A DNA stretch of 41,619 nt from Gammaproteobacteria bacterium (GTDB lineage: Bacteria > Pseudomonadota > Gammaproteobacteria > UBA9339), in the NCBI GenBank assembly GCA_016936855.1, contig JAFGXA010000053.1:1-41619 (forward strand), given 5' to 3'. Shown here one piece after another: positions 29,691 to 38,403 of this stretch; within the stretch, counting starts at the first letter, position 1; each line of letters begins with the position of its first letter. Under the pieces are notes generated by a model that did not search any database, was not told where the DNA came from, and saw nothing but the letters and a program-made list of their open reading frames with translations. The translations under genes and the position numbers were made by a program.

Positions 29691-30077
29691 ATGCGACATC
29701 GTAAAGCAGGCAGACATTTAAATCGCACTAGTAGTCATAGAGCAGCGCTAATGAAAAATTTGGCTAATGCTTTGTTGTCTCATGAGATAATTAAAACGAC
29801 TTTGCCTAAAGCAAAAGAGTTACGTAGATTTGTAGAGCCGCTAATAACTTTGGCAAAAAAGGATAGCGTTGCCAATAGAAGGTTGGCTTTTGATCGCCTT
29901 AGAAGTAAGGAGCTCGTTGGTAAGTTGTTCACTACTCTTGGTCCTAGGAGTGCAGAGCGTCCTGGCGGTTATACCAGAGTTCTAAAATGTGGATTCAGAC
30001 CTGGTGATCAAGCGCCCATGGCTATAATAGAGTTGGTTGATAGAGAGCAGACGGAAGTTGTTTCTGTAGACGAATAA
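29691..30077 (+). CDS. rplQ: 50S ribosomal protein L17
   Basis: L17 sits near the tunnel exit. The 128-residue product (E. coli 127) starts [20 protein letters not shown] and contains the signature [29 protein letters not shown] precedes the ATG. It ends the ribosomal supercluster. No convincing intrinsic terminator lies in the 56 bp before guaD, so read-through into guaD is possible. Confidence 0.97.
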   Translation: MRHRKAGRHLNRTSSHRAALMKNLANALLSHEIIKTTLPKAKELRRFVEPLITLAKKDSVANRRLAFDRLRSKELVGKLFTTLGPRSAERPGGYTRVLKCGFRPGDQAPMAIIELVDREQTEVVSVDE

Positions 30078-30133
30078 GCGTAATTATTTATTTGTCATTG
30101 CGAAGCTGGTCCGTTTAATTTTGGAAAAAAGCG

Positions 30134-31438
30134 TTGACTAATCAACAGGTTTATCGTGCACAAATTTTGCACTTTATTTCAGAGCCAAAAGATAATGTAG
30201 ATTTTGGTGCGTGCGCGCACATAAATGATGGCTTTTTATTGGTGCGAGATGGCAAGGTTGCTGCTTTGGGGGCGTTTGCTGATTTATCCAAAACAATTCC
30301 TGAGAATGTAGAGGTAGTTGATTACAGAAATTTCTTGATTGTTCCAGGGTTTATTGATGCGCATATCCATTTTCCTCAAATCGAAGTAATTGCTTCATAT
30401 GGTGAGCAACTTTTGACTTGGCTTAATGAGTACGTTTTTCCAACTGAAAGAAAATATGCTGACCAAGAATATGCGTTCAAAATGGCCGATGTTTTTCTCA
30501 AAGAGCTATTTAAGAATGGAACCACCACTGCTTTAACTTATACAACTGTACATAAAAGTTCTGCCGAAGCTTTATTCGAACGCGCTCAGGAGTCAAGGAT
30601 GCGTCTTATTGCTGGCAAGATCACTATGGATCGTAATGCACCGAATTATTTGCTCGATACTGCAAAAACAGCATATGATGATTCCAAAGCTTTGATAGAA
30701 AAGTGGCATAATAAAGATCGCTTGTCTTATGTGATTACTGTACGTTTTGCTCCTACTTCAACAGAGGGGCAAATGGAAGTGATGGGAGCATTACACAAAG
30801 AATATAATGATGTTTATTTGCAAACACATCTTGCTGAAAATCTAGATGAGTTAGCCTGGGTAAAGCAATTATATCCATCTAGCAAAGATTACACTGATGT
30901 ATATGATGTATATGGTTTGCTGGGTGAGAGATCAATTTTTGCGCACTCTATTCATTTGTCCGATCGAGAGCATAAGCGCTTAGCTGAAAGTGATTCTGTT
31001 TTAGCTTGGTGCCCATCTGCAAACTTCTTTTTAGGCAGTGGTCTTTTTAACCTGGGGAAAGCTCGCGACTTTAACAATAAGGTCGCGTTAGGATCTGATG
31101 TTGGGGCCGGTACTAGTTTTTCAATGCTGAATATTTTAAGCGAAGCCTACAAAATGGCTGCGTTGCAGAATATCAAATTTTCTCCATTGCGTAGTTTCTA
31201 TAAAATTACATTGGGAAATGCCAGGGCGCTAGGTTTAGATAGTAAAATTGGTAACTTTGAATTAGGAAAAGAGGCCGACTTTGTGGTTCTAGATCCAAAT
31301 GCCACGGATATATTATCGCTTAAAAACAGTAGGGCAAATAACTTATCAGAGCTGCTTTTTAATTTAATTATGCTTGGTAATAACCGAGCAGTTAAAGCCA
31401 CGTATGTTTATGGTGGAAAAGTTTTTGCTGCTGCTTGA
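30134..31438 (+). CDS. guaD: guanine deaminase
   Basis: Guanine deaminase hydrolyses guanine to xanthine and ammonia in purine salvage or catabolism. The 434-residue protein aligns along its length with E. coli GuaD (439 residues). Metal ligands of the amidohydrolase barrel are seen: H77 and H79 in PGFIDAHIHF, H232 and E235 in THLAEN, H271 in FAHSIHL and D322 in GSDVGAG. The substrate-loop motif KITMDRNAP is present. The start is a TTG at 30134, since the first in-frame ATG comes about 30 residues later, inside the fold. It is not a ribosomal-operon gene and marks the end of the conserved block. Confidence 0.93.
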   Translation: MTNQQVYRAQILHFISEPKDNVDFGACAHINDGFLLVRDGKVAALGAFADLSKTIPENVEVVDYRNFLIVPGFIDAHIHFPQIEVIASYGEQLLTWLNEYVFPTERKYADQEYAFKMADVFLKELFKNGTTTALTYTTVHKSSAEALFERAQESRMRLIAGKITMDRNAPNYLLDTAKTAYDDSKALIEKWHNKDRLSYVITVRFAPTSTEGQMEVMGALHKEYNDVYLQTHLAENLDELAWVKQLYPSSKDYTDVYDVYGLLGERSIFAHSIHLSDREHKRLAESDSVLAWCPSANFFLGSGLFNLGKARDFNNKVALGSDVGAGTSFSMLNILSEAYKMAALQNIKFSPLRSFYKITLGNARALGLDSKIGNFELGKEADFVVLDPNATDILSLKNSRANNLSELLFNLIMLGNNRAVKATYVYGGKVFAAA

Positions 31439-31513
31439 TCGTCATAACATGACTTGAAATGACGTTACCATTAACTAGCAATAATGCTGGTTACGATAGT
31501 ACAATATTTTACT

Positions 31514-32308
31514 ATGAAGCAATATCTAGATTTTTTACGGCATATTTTGGAGTGTGGGGTTGAGTCTCAAGATCGTACTGGTGTTGGTACAGTTAGTGTA
31601 TTTAGTCACGAAATGAGGTTTGATTTGAGCAAAGGCTTTCCGTTGCTTACTACTAAACAACTTCATCTTAAGAGTATTATTTATGAGCTACTTTGGTTTC
31701 TAAATGGCGATACTAATGTTAAATATTTACAAGATCATGGTGTGCGTATTTGGAACGAATGGGCTGGGGATAATGGTGATCTAGGGCCTGTTTACGGTCA
31801 TCAATGGCGTTCTTGGGATGCAGCTGATGGTCGGTCGGTTGATCAGATGTCCTGGGTTGTTGAGGAGATAAAGCGTAACCCGGGTTCAAGACGTCTTTTG
31901 GTTAGTGCATGGAATGTTGGTGAACTTGATAAAATGGCATTACCACCTTGTCACTTGCTCTTTCAGTTTTATGTGCGAAATAGAAAACTATCATGTAAAT
32001 TAACGCAGCGATCAGCTGATGCATTTTTGGGTGTGCCATTTAATATAGCCTCCTATTCATTATTAACACATATGGTTGCGGCGCAAAGTGATCTTGATGT
32101 CGGTGAATTTGTTTGGTCGGGAGGAGATTGTCATATTTATGTGAATCATCTTGATCAAGTGAATATTCAATTACAGCGTGAGGTGCGTCGACTACCGGAA
32201 TTGGTAATCAAGCGTAAGCCAGATTCATTGTTTGAATATTGTTACGAAGACTTCGAAATTGACGGATATAATCCTCACCCACACATTAAGGCCAAAGTTG
32301 CTGTGTGA
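31514..32308 (+). CDS. thyA: thymidylate synthase (ThyA type)
   Basis: ThyA converts dUMP to dTMP with methylenetetrahydrofolate. Starting at the ATG at 31514 the protein is 264 residues, exactly the E. coli length, and keeps E. coli numbering: R21 (DRTGVGT), nucleophile C146 in the segment [13 protein letters not shown]169 and N177, followed by the conserved ending [18 protein letters not shown]. An upstream ATG at 31484 would add ten residues without homology. Neither start has a clear Shine-Dalgarno. dTMP synthesis here depends on folate, as expected for a non-ThyX organism. Confidence 0.95.
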   Translation: MKQYLDFLRHILECGVESQDRTGVGTVSVFSHEMRFDLSKGFPLLTTKQLHLKSIIYELLWFLNGDTNVKYLQDHGVRIWNEWAGDNGDLGPVYGHQWRSWDAADGRSVDQMSWVVEEIKRNPGSRRLLVSAWNVGELDKMALPPCHLLFQFYVRNRKLSCKLTQRSADAFLGVPFNIASYSLLTHMVAAQSDLDVGEFVWSGGDCHIYVNHLDQVNIQLQREVRRLPELVIKRKPDSLFEYCYEDFEIDGYNPHPHIKAKVAV

Positions 32309-32313
32309 TTAAC

Positions 32314-32343
32314 TTGTTAGAGCTTTATAAAATCTGATATTCT
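32314..32343 (+). promoter_or_regulatory. possible promoter of the amino acid antiporter gene
   Basis: TTGTTA (32314-32319) and TATTCT (32338-32343) are spaced by 18 bp just after the thyA stop, with the permease ATG 34 bp downstream behind AAGGGGA. The match to consensus is moderate, and an isolated TTGACT at 32355 has no matching -10 box. Assigned by pattern only. Confidence 0.4.
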
Positions 32344-32376
32344 ATCTTAAATGCGTTGACTTTAAGGGGATAACGA

Positions 32377-33660
32377 ATGCATAAGAAACTCGGGCTTTGG
32401 ACATTAACAGCGCTGGTTGCCGGAAATATGGTTGGCGCCGGTATTTTTTTGTTTCCAGCAAATCTTGCAAGCATAGGCAGTATCAGCCTTTATTCCTGGG
32501 GGTTTACTGCGCTAGGAGCTTTTTTGCTAGCTGTGGTTTTTTCCAAAATGAGCCTTTTGATTCCCAAAAGCGGAGGTCCTTATGCTTACGCTCGCGCTGG
32601 GTTTGGGGATTTTATTGGCTTTCAGACTGCTTATGGCTATTGGCTTTCCATCTGGATTTCTAATGCGGCAATTGCTTTAGCTGCAACTAATTATATGGCT
32701 GTTTTTTGGCCGATATTGCAGCATCCCCTGCCAAATTGCTTTGTAGCCATTGCTATTCTATGGGTGTTTACTATTATTAATGCTTGCGGAGTTAGGGCGG
32801 CAGGTGTAACGCAATTGATCACGGTTATACTTAAGTTTATTCCTTTGCTGGCTATTGCAATTTTTGGTTGGTTTTATTTTCACCCATCTTATATCGTTGA
32901 TAGTTACAATGTAACTGGTCAGTCAAATTTTCATGCTGTTTCGGAAGGTGCTGCTCTTACTCTCTGGGCTTTTATTGGTTTAGAATCGGCGACAATTCCA
33001 GTTGATTTAGTGAACAACCCAAGTCGAAACATTCCGCTGGCGACTTTTTTGGGTACGCTTTTAGCTGCGTTGGTTTATATTTTAAGTTCAACAGTAATTA
33101 TGGGCATGATTCCTGGGGTCATCTTAGCAAAATCTATTTCTCCATTCGCGGCAGCTGCTGATATGATTTTTGGGCATTGGGGCAAATGGATTATAGCTAT
33201 TGGTGCTATAATTTCTTGTGTTGGTTCGTTGAACGGTTGGGTGCTTTTGCAGGGGCAAATGCCGATGGCTGTTGCCGATGACCGTTTGTTTCCTAAAATA
33301 TTTGCCAAACGTAGCAAAAAAGGAGTTCCTGTTCGAGGGCTTATCGTAACATCCCTGTTGATTACTTCATTTTTGTTATTCACAATTAGCCCAAATTTGG
33401 TTGAGCAATTTAAGTTTATTGTATTAATCGCAACTCTTGTTACGTTATTGCCATATTTTTATACGAGTTTTGCTGAGATTATTTGTTTACAGCATGAATT
33501 TGGCTTCAAAAAGGCTGCGCATATTTTAGTAGCAATACTTGCTGCATTATATGTTTTTTGGGCTATTGTTGGCTCGGGTGAAAGAGTCTTTTTCTATGGG
33601 TCAATACTTATTTTTAGTGGTATTCCTCTGTATGTATTAATGATTCGTCGCAGAAAATAG
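32377..33660 (+). CDS. AdiC/PotE-like amino acid antiporter (APC superfamily)
   Basis: This is an inner-membrane transporter with about 12 hydrophobic segments in 427 residues. It resembles the arginine/agmatine antiporter AdiC (445 residues). The first-helix motif GNMVGAGIF is followed by FPANLAS, and SGGPYAYAR lies in the second loop. Residues equivalent to AdiC N22, Y93, N101, W202, E208 and W293 are all present as N17, Y88, N96, W197, E203 and W288, a constant offset of five. The serine of the AdiC GSG motif is alanine here (A21). The substrate is probably a basic amino acid exchanged for another amine, but this is inferred. No decarboxylase gene is adjacent. Confidence 0.85.
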   Translation: MHKKLGLWTLTALVAGNMVGAGIFLFPANLASIGSISLYSWGFTALGAFLLAVVFSKMSLLIPKSGGPYAYARAGFGDFIGFQTAYGYWLSIWISNAAIALAATNYMAVFWPILQHPLPNCFVAIAILWVFTIINACGVRAAGVTQLITVILKFIPLLAIAIFGWFYFHPSYIVDSYNVTGQSNFHAVSEGAALTLWAFIGLESATIPVDLVNNPSRNIPLATFLGTLLAALVYILSSTVIMGMIPGVILAKSISPFAAAADMIFGHWGKWIIAIGAIISCVGSLNGWVLLQGQMPMAVADDRLFPKIFAKRSKKGVPVRGLIVTSLLITSFLLFTISPNLVEQFKFIVLIATLVTLLPYFYTSFAEIICLQHEFGFKKAAHILVAILAALYVFWAIVGSGERVFFYGSILIFSGIPLYVLMIRRRK

Positions 33661-33687
33661 TAGCAAGGTTAGTTGCTCTGCTTTCTT

Positions 33688-33716
33688 TTGCTATTCCGCA
33701 GTCTTTCGGGTAATAT
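33688..33716 (+). promoter_or_regulatory. probable promoter of the dotI-dotO gene run
   Basis: TTGCTA (33688-33693) and TAATAT (33711-33716) are separated by 17 bp and lie in the 92-bp gap between the permease and dotI. Transcription would start near 33724, about 30 nt before the dotI ATG, with GAGG at 33743-33746. I see no TTAA direct repeat of the PmrA-box type reported for some Legionella and Coxiella icm/dot promoters. Functional use is inferred. Confidence 0.55.
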
Positions 33717-33752
33717 TGGCACTGCCGCGGGCTATTTATTTTGAGGATTATT

Positions 33753-34385
33753 ATGTCGCAGGACGTTATTGAAACGGTTCAAAACCGCAACCATTTTTAT
33801 CGTGACAACTATCAAAGAGTGATGATAGTTTTATTGTTAATGGTGATGGTTAATGTTGTTTTAGCAGGTTTAATTTTTTATCAATTTACACACAGACCTT
33901 CGCCTAGGTATTTTGCTATGAGCGCGGATGGTAAAATTGTCAAGTTACAACCTTTGCGCCAGCCAGTATTAGCCGATGATGTTGTGTTGCAATGGGCTGC
34001 TAGAGCAGCTGTTGATGCATTTTCATATAATTTTGTTAATTATCGGGAAGCATTGCAAAAGCTACAAAATAGATTTAGTGAGCGAGGTTGGCAAAATTAT
34101 GAGGCGGCGCTTAAGCAAGCCCAGCAGTTGGATACGGTCGTGAGTAAACACCTCGTTGTATCTGCTGTTGCAACTGGTGCGCCGGTTGTGCTGGACAAGG
34201 GAATTTTGAATGGCAGGTATGTTTGGAAGATACAGCTGCCATTGTTGGTTACCTACCAAAGCGCAAGCGAACAAACGCAAGAGCCATTAGTTATCACTAT
34301 GATTGTGAGTCGGGTTCAAGTGTTTAATCATCCACAAGGTATTGCCGTGGTAAGTTTTGTTGCCGCTGAAGGGCGCGCTTCATAA
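33753..34385 (+). CDS. dotI: type IVB secretion protein DotI (IcmL)
   Basis: DotI is an inner-membrane, VirB8-like component of the Icm/Dot system, forming a periplasmic complex that stabilises the core. The 210-residue protein (Legionella 212) has a short cytoplasmic N-terminus, one membrane helix at about 23-43 (VMIVLLLMVMVNVVLAGLIF) and a periplasmic domain. The start at 33753 has GAGG (33743-33746); a TTG at 33741 would add four residues. The domain includes YNFVNYREALQKLQNRFSERGW, typical of IcmL. dotJ (icmM), which precedes dotI in Legionella, is absent. dotH starts 18 bp downstream. Confidence 0.92.
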   Translation: MSQDVIETVQNRNHFYRDNYQRVMIVLLLMVMVNVVLAGLIFYQFTHRPSPRYFAMSADGKIVKLQPLRQPVLADDVVLQWAARAAVDAFSYNFVNYREALQKLQNRFSERGWQNYEAALKQAQQLDTVVSKHLVVSAVATGAPVVLDKGILNGRYVWKIQLPLLVTYQSASEQTQEPLVITMIVSRVQVFNHPQGIAVVSFVAAEGRAS

Positions 34386-34403
34386 ATGTGTCAGGGGGGT
34401 AAA

Positions 34404-35519
34404 ATGAAGAGCATAAAGTGTATATTGCTCGGTGTCGCGCTAGTGGTTGCTAGTTTTTCCGTAATGGCGGAGCCTAGTCCTAATAATCAAAATAGTGATT
34501 TAATAAAACTTAGTCAGCAATTGGCAAAACTACAAAAACTCTCAGATAATGCTGGAAAAGTTACTGATAGCCAGGACAGTGATGCAACATTGAGTGTTGC
34601 GCAGAATGCAAAGCCAAAACCTGAAGATGTTAATCTGGAAAATAACTCTTTAGCTGATAATAATCAAAGTTCAGATTTGCCTAGTAACAAAGATCAGCCA
34701 ACTGATACTCAATCAAACAATCTTCCTAAGTCAGCGCAGCAAGTTCCAGTTTCACAGCAGGCATTTGCTGGAGTATTGAATCAACGCCTACCATTAACTC
34801 CAGATCAAATTCGAATATTGCATAAAGCATTTGATGATGCGCAACGAGCCGCAGCTGAGCCGGCTCATGCTCCGGCGAAACCGACCGCTAGCGCTATTGC
34901 GGTAAATTTGGCGCCAGATGCTACCCCTCCAGTGATTAGACTAGGCGCTGGCTATATAACATCTTTGGTTTTTGTGGATGGTAGTGGGCAGCCTTGGCCA
35001 ATTAAAGCTTATAGCGTTGGTAATCCTGAGGCGTTTAATATTCAGTGGGATCAAAAAGGTAATACCCTGTTGGTTCAGGCTGATACCTTCTATAAGCGCA
35101 GTAATTTGGCGGTGATGTTGGCTGGATTGAATACGCCCATCATGTTGACATTGCTACCAGGGCAAACCGCGGTGGATTATAGGGTTGATTTACGTGTTCC
35201 TGGTTTAGGCCCTAATGCCATGTTATTACACGCAGGTTTTGCAAGTTCAAATGATTCGGTTATGTTGACATTTTTGAATGGTGTTCCACCGAAAGGAGCT
35301 AAGAGTGTCCAAATTCACGGTGATGATAGCTCTCAAGCTTGGATTTTTAATAAATTACTATATTTGCGCACCTCTTTGGATGTTATTTCTCCAGCTTGGC
35401 AGGCAATTATGAGTAGTTCGGATGGTACTCACATTTATAGGCTTGAACCAACTTCTGTAGTTTTGGCTGTAGAGCATGGTAAAGACAGAGTTATGAAATT
35501 GGTTGTTGACGGAGAATAA
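34404..35519 (+). CDS. dotH: type IVB secretion protein DotH (IcmK), outer-membrane core
   Basis: DotH joins DotC, DotD and DotG in the outer-membrane core ring. With the ATG at 34404, behind AGGGGGGT, the product is 371 residues (Legionella 360). A signal peptide is visible (KSIKCILLGVALVVASFSVMA, likely cut after A22) without a lipobox cysteine. A Gln/Asn/Ser-rich low-complexity stretch spans about 25-115, then LTPDQIRILHKAFDDAQ (131-147) and the DotH domain from about 165, with PPVIRLGAGYITSLVFVD, DTFYKRSNLAVML and LLPGQTAVDYRVDLRVPG. An in-frame ATG at 34386 would break the signal peptide pattern. dotG begins one base after the stop. Confidence 0.92.
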   Translation: MKSIKCILLGVALVVASFSVMAEPSPNNQNSDLIKLSQQLAKLQKLSDNAGKVTDSQDSDATLSVAQNAKPKPEDVNLENNSLADNNQSSDLPSNKDQPTDTQSNNLPKSAQQVPVSQQAFAGVLNQRLPLTPDQIRILHKAFDDAQRAAAEPAHAPAKPTASAIAVNLAPDATPPVIRLGAGYITSLVFVDGSGQPWPIKAYSVGNPEAFNIQWDQKGNTLLVQADTFYKRSNLAVMLAGLNTPIMLTLLPGQTAVDYRVDLRVPGLGPNAMLLHAGFASSNDSVMLTFLNGVPPKGAKSVQIHGDDSSQAWIFNKLLYLRTSLDVISPAWQAIMSSSDGTHIYRLEPTSVVLAVEHGKDRVMKLVVDGE

Positions 35520-35520
35520 T

Positions 35521-36990
35521 ATGGCCGGGAGCTATCAAGATAAAATAAGTAATTTACGTAGCGGCTTAGGAGACAATAGGGCTAAAACTGTCATTATTGT
35601 TATTGCTGTTATTGCTGTTGTGTCACTGATTATAGGATATGTAGAGCTAAAGAAAAGGGGCGATGCTCACCTTTCTGCTAAAGCTAAAATTTCTAGTGTG
35701 CCGGGAATATCATCAGTTCCAGGAGCCGGGGAGCCAGGTAGACAATATGTAAAATTACAGCACGAGCAAAATGTGACTTTGGCTCAGCACGCCATTAAGA
35801 CTGGTGGCTCTGCAGTTCCTACCATGGTTAGGACTACCTACCAAGATATGGATAGTGCTAGTTTGTTAAACAATAAAAATGATGACGCTTGTAGTATACA
35901 GTATTTAAAGCATGCCCGTGCTTCTGGTGTTACGGTAGCAGAATTGCGTTGTCGTGGTTGTAGTGCTGCCGCTTTAAAGGGTGCTGGATATAGTGCATGT
36001 GAGTTGCGTTATGCTGGTTTTACAAAGCGGCAGCTATTGGCGGCTGGATTCAAGAATGACGTGTTATCACAAGGTTGCACCTTAACGTTATCTGGTTCTG
36101 GCAAATCAGTTAGTAGTTCTAATGCTAAGCCAGAGGTTATGGCAGAGCATAAGATTGTCGCGGTAAAACCAAAGATTAAAGCAAAGCGTAAAAGCATCGC
36201 TGAACGATTAGCTGATATTAGAAAAATGCAGTTTGATCAAGTTGGGGCCGATGAAGTTCAAAGTAACATGACGGCGCAATCTGCAGATTTATTTTCCAGT
36301 TGGACGCCATTGCCTCAACAACAGCTTGTCGCAAAGCCAGATACTGATGCCTCTGCATCCTCTTCAACTACTTCTGGATCCAAAGCGAATGCGGAAGCTT
36401 CTGGCAATGTTGTTAAGGCTGGTACAATTTGGTTTGCCGTACTAAATACTGGAGTTAATAGTGACGAAAAAAGCCCTATTTTGGCTACTGTAGTTGCTGG
36501 AAAATACAAGGGAGCTAAGGTGTTGGGAACCTTCACTCGCCAAGGAGAGGTAGTGGTGCTTAAGTTTACTACTTTAAGTTTACCGGGGTTGAACCATACT
36601 CTTGCTATTAATGCTTATGCTATTAATCCAAATACTGCTCGCACCGCCATGGCAAGTAGTGTAGATAATCATTATTTGTTGCGCTATGGTTCAGTGCTTG
36701 CTTCTGCTTTCTTAGAGGGAGTTGGTGGAGCGGTGCAAAACTCTGGGTCAAGTTTGCAGGTTAGCGCTACAAACGGTATTGTTTTGAGTCATCCAAAACT
36801 ATCAGCTGCTCAGCAAGGTTTGATTGGTTTAGGAAAAGTAGGGGAAAAAATGGGCAGTAACTTATCTAATGTAGTAAATACCCCTCCTACGGTTAGAGTA
36901 CGCGCGGGGTCCTCTATGGGATTGTTGCTTATGACTGATCTTGCTGTTCCTGTGCAAAAAGAAGGGGAAATGAATTATGGTAACCAATGA
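35521..36990 (+). CDS. dotG: type IVB secretion protein DotG (IcmE), VirB10-like, short-repeat form
   Basis: DotG spans the envelope and forms the central channel of the Icm/Dot core. The product has 489 residues, against about 1050 in Legionella pneumophila. One inner-membrane helix lies at about 24-40. Residues 133-177 hold only about four to five decapeptide units ending in EL or AL and AG[YF] (for example SACELRYAGFTKRQLLAAGF), where Legionella has dozens. A Ser/Ala-rich linker leads to the C-terminal VirB10-like domain from about 297 (GTIWFAVLNTGVNSDEKSPI to the end). GGAG (35511-35514) precedes the ATG. Both termini match the family, so this is a compact DotG and not a truncation. Confidence 0.9.
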   Translation: MAGSYQDKISNLRSGLGDNRAKTVIIVIAVIAVVSLIIGYVELKKRGDAHLSAKAKISSVPGISSVPGAGEPGRQYVKLQHEQNVTLAQHAIKTGGSAVPTMVRTTYQDMDSASLLNNKNDDACSIQYLKHARASGVTVAELRCRGCSAAALKGAGYSACELRYAGFTKRQLLAAGFKNDVLSQGCTLTLSGSGKSVSSSNAKPEVMAEHKIVAVKPKIKAKRKSIAERLADIRKMQFDQVGADEVQSNMTAQSADLFSSWTPLPQQQLVAKPDTDASASSSTTSGSKANAEASGNVVKAGTIWFAVLNTGVNSDEKSPILATVVAGKYKGAKVLGTFTRQGEVVVLKFTTLSLPGLNHTLAINAYAINPNTARTAMASSVDNHYLLRYGSVLASAFLEGVGGAVQNSGSSLQVSATNGIVLSHPKLSAAQQGLIGLGKVGEKMGSNLSNVVNTPPTVRVRAGSSMGLLLMTDLAVPVQKEGEMNYGNQ

Positions 36991-37744
36991 TAAGCCAACA
37001 AAGCGTGATGAATATACGCTTAATGACAGAGACGATTTGTTGAGTGTAACCGATGATGGTTTGGGTGAAGAGTCTTCACCTAAAGTGTCTCCCCATGTTA
37101 GGAAGATTATTATCATAGCTGTTGTTATCGGTATTGTCATTACAGCTTATAACCTAATCACGCCCAGTAAAAAAATAGAATCAGTGGAGAAGAAAAGCGT
37201 TGATAAATATACGACATTGACTACGCCACCTATGACGACGAAAGCATCAAGCTCGGGCAGTCCTGCTGTCTTAACGCCTAAAATACCTGATAATACAGAT
37301 ATGAGTAGGGCTAAGATACATGTTGATACCACTTCAGGGGCTCAGGATGTTTCAGATGTTAAAAAGATGGTCGGCGATAATGCAAAGCAGCTACAAAATC
37401 TTATGCTTCACCTGGGGGCGGCTGATAAAGTTATAATAGGTTTGAACAAGACAATTCAAAGTTTGCAATTAGAGGTACAGCAGTTGCGTAGAGACGTTAT
37501 GCGTCTGAATTATCACAAAAAACTTTTAGATTTAAAAAATAGTATAAAACCTAGAGAGCGTTATCATATTAGAGCAATAGTTCCCGGCCGTGCTTGGTTG
37601 ATTTCTGATCGGGGTGATGAAGTCAGTGTACGTATGGGGTCAAAATTAGGTCCATATGGTAAAGTGGTTGCAATAGACTGGCAAAAAGGTTTAGTGCGCA
37701 CCAGTTCTAACTTAAACATTGATTATGGTAGCAATGACATTTAA
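36977..37744 (+). CDS. dotF: type IVB secretion protein DotF (IcmG)
   Basis: DotF is an inner-membrane protein that contacts DotG and the core complex; a role in effector recognition has been proposed in Legionella. The 255-residue product (Legionella 269) has an acidic cytoplasmic N-terminus (1-40), one membrane helix at about 44-60 (IIIIAVVIGIVITAYNL), a Ser/Thr/Pro-rich stretch, and a predicted coiled coil near 130-180 (NKTIQSLQLEVQQLRRDV). The C-terminal domain has YHIRAIVPGRAWLISDRGDE. It overlaps dotG by 14 bp and dotE by about 11 bp, suggesting translational coupling. Confidence 0.88.
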   Translation: MVTNDKPTKRDEYTLNDRDDLLSVTDDGLGEESSPKVSPHVRKIIIIAVVIGIVITAYNLITPSKKIESVEKKSVDKYTTLTTPPMTTKASSSGSPAVLTPKIPDNTDMSRAKIHVDTTSGAQDVSDVKKMVGDNAKQLQNLMLHLGAADKVIIGLNKTIQSLQLEVQQLRRDVMRLNYHKKLLDLKNSIKPRERYHIRAIVPGRAWLISDRGDEVSVRMGSKLGPYGKVVAIDWQKGLVRTSSNLNIDYGSNDI

Positions 37745-38354
37745 AGCTACAGAAAAAGTATTTCCAGATTATGCTTTAGAATTAACCGTAAGCCTATTTG
37801 TAATTTGTGTTTTTGTGTTATTTCCATCAACGGCGCAGGCTGCGATTGGTATCAATGAGATGATGACTAATCTTAGTCATAATTACCCAGCAATTGCTCG
37901 TCTAATAGGGGCTTTTTCTTACCTTATTGGGTTTGCTTTTATAGTATCGGCGGTTTATAAATTGCGCGCTTATGGTGAGGTGAGAACCATGATGCCGTCG
38001 AATGCCCAGCTTGCAGGACCCTTGGCTAGGTTTTTTATTGGTGTGGTATTAATATTTTTTCCATCCTTTATTAGTGTTGCTTTGACTAGTCTTTGGGGTA
38101 ATGGGAGTATAATTCAATATAATGTTACAGGTTCTAGTTTTGCAGGGGTATCGCGTGCAATACTAGGACTTATTCAGTTATTTGGTTATATTTCGGTGAT
38201 TCGTGGTTTAATGAATCTGGTGCGAGGGACTTCGCAAGGAGCTCAACCAGGAACCGTTGGGAAGGGGATTAAATATATTATTGGTGGAGTTTTGGCTATT
38301 AATATAGTTGGTACTATTGATGTTATTAAGGCTAGTTTTGGTTTTATAACATAG
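37734..38354 (+). CDS. dotE: type IVB secretion membrane protein DotE (IcmC)
   Basis: DotE is a small polytopic inner-membrane protein of the Icm/Dot system. The chosen ATG (37734) gives 206 residues (Legionella 194); an in-frame ATG at 37725 is equally possible, and both overlap the end of dotF. The N-terminal hydrophobic segment (16-36, ending STAQA) could be a cleaved signal. Further membrane segments lie at about 58-76, 98-118, 143-163 and 181-199. Its middle part (FSYLIGFAFIVSAVYKLRAY, then FIGVVLIFFPSFI) parallels the next gene, dotP. The function is known only through requirement for secretion. Confidence 0.85.
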   Translation: MTFKATEKVFPDYALELTVSLFVICVFVLFPSTAQAAIGINEMMTNLSHNYPAIARLIGAFSYLIGFAFIVSAVYKLRAYGEVRTMMPSNAQLAGPLARFFIGVVLIFFPSFISVALTSLWGNGSIIQYNVTGSSFAGVSRAILGLIQLFGYISVIRGLMNLVRGTSQGAQPGTVGKGIKYIIGGVLAINIVGTIDVIKASFGFIT

Positions 38355-38403
38355 TTATAATTATGTTTTTGACGCAATGTTTATAGTTTAAGGAGAGTTG
38401 TTT

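Noticed and set aside
30093-30122. Possible guaD promoter (TTGTCA with TTAATT at 17-bp spacing)
   Set aside because: The -10 candidate matches only three of six consensus bases; the TTGTCATTGCGAAG words might also belong to a dispersed repeat, but one copy is not evidence.
31484-31513. Upstream ATG for thyA
   Set aside because: It adds ten residues without homology; the ATG at 31514 gives 264 residues with E. coli numbering. Neither start has a good Shine-Dalgarno, so this is settled by length only.
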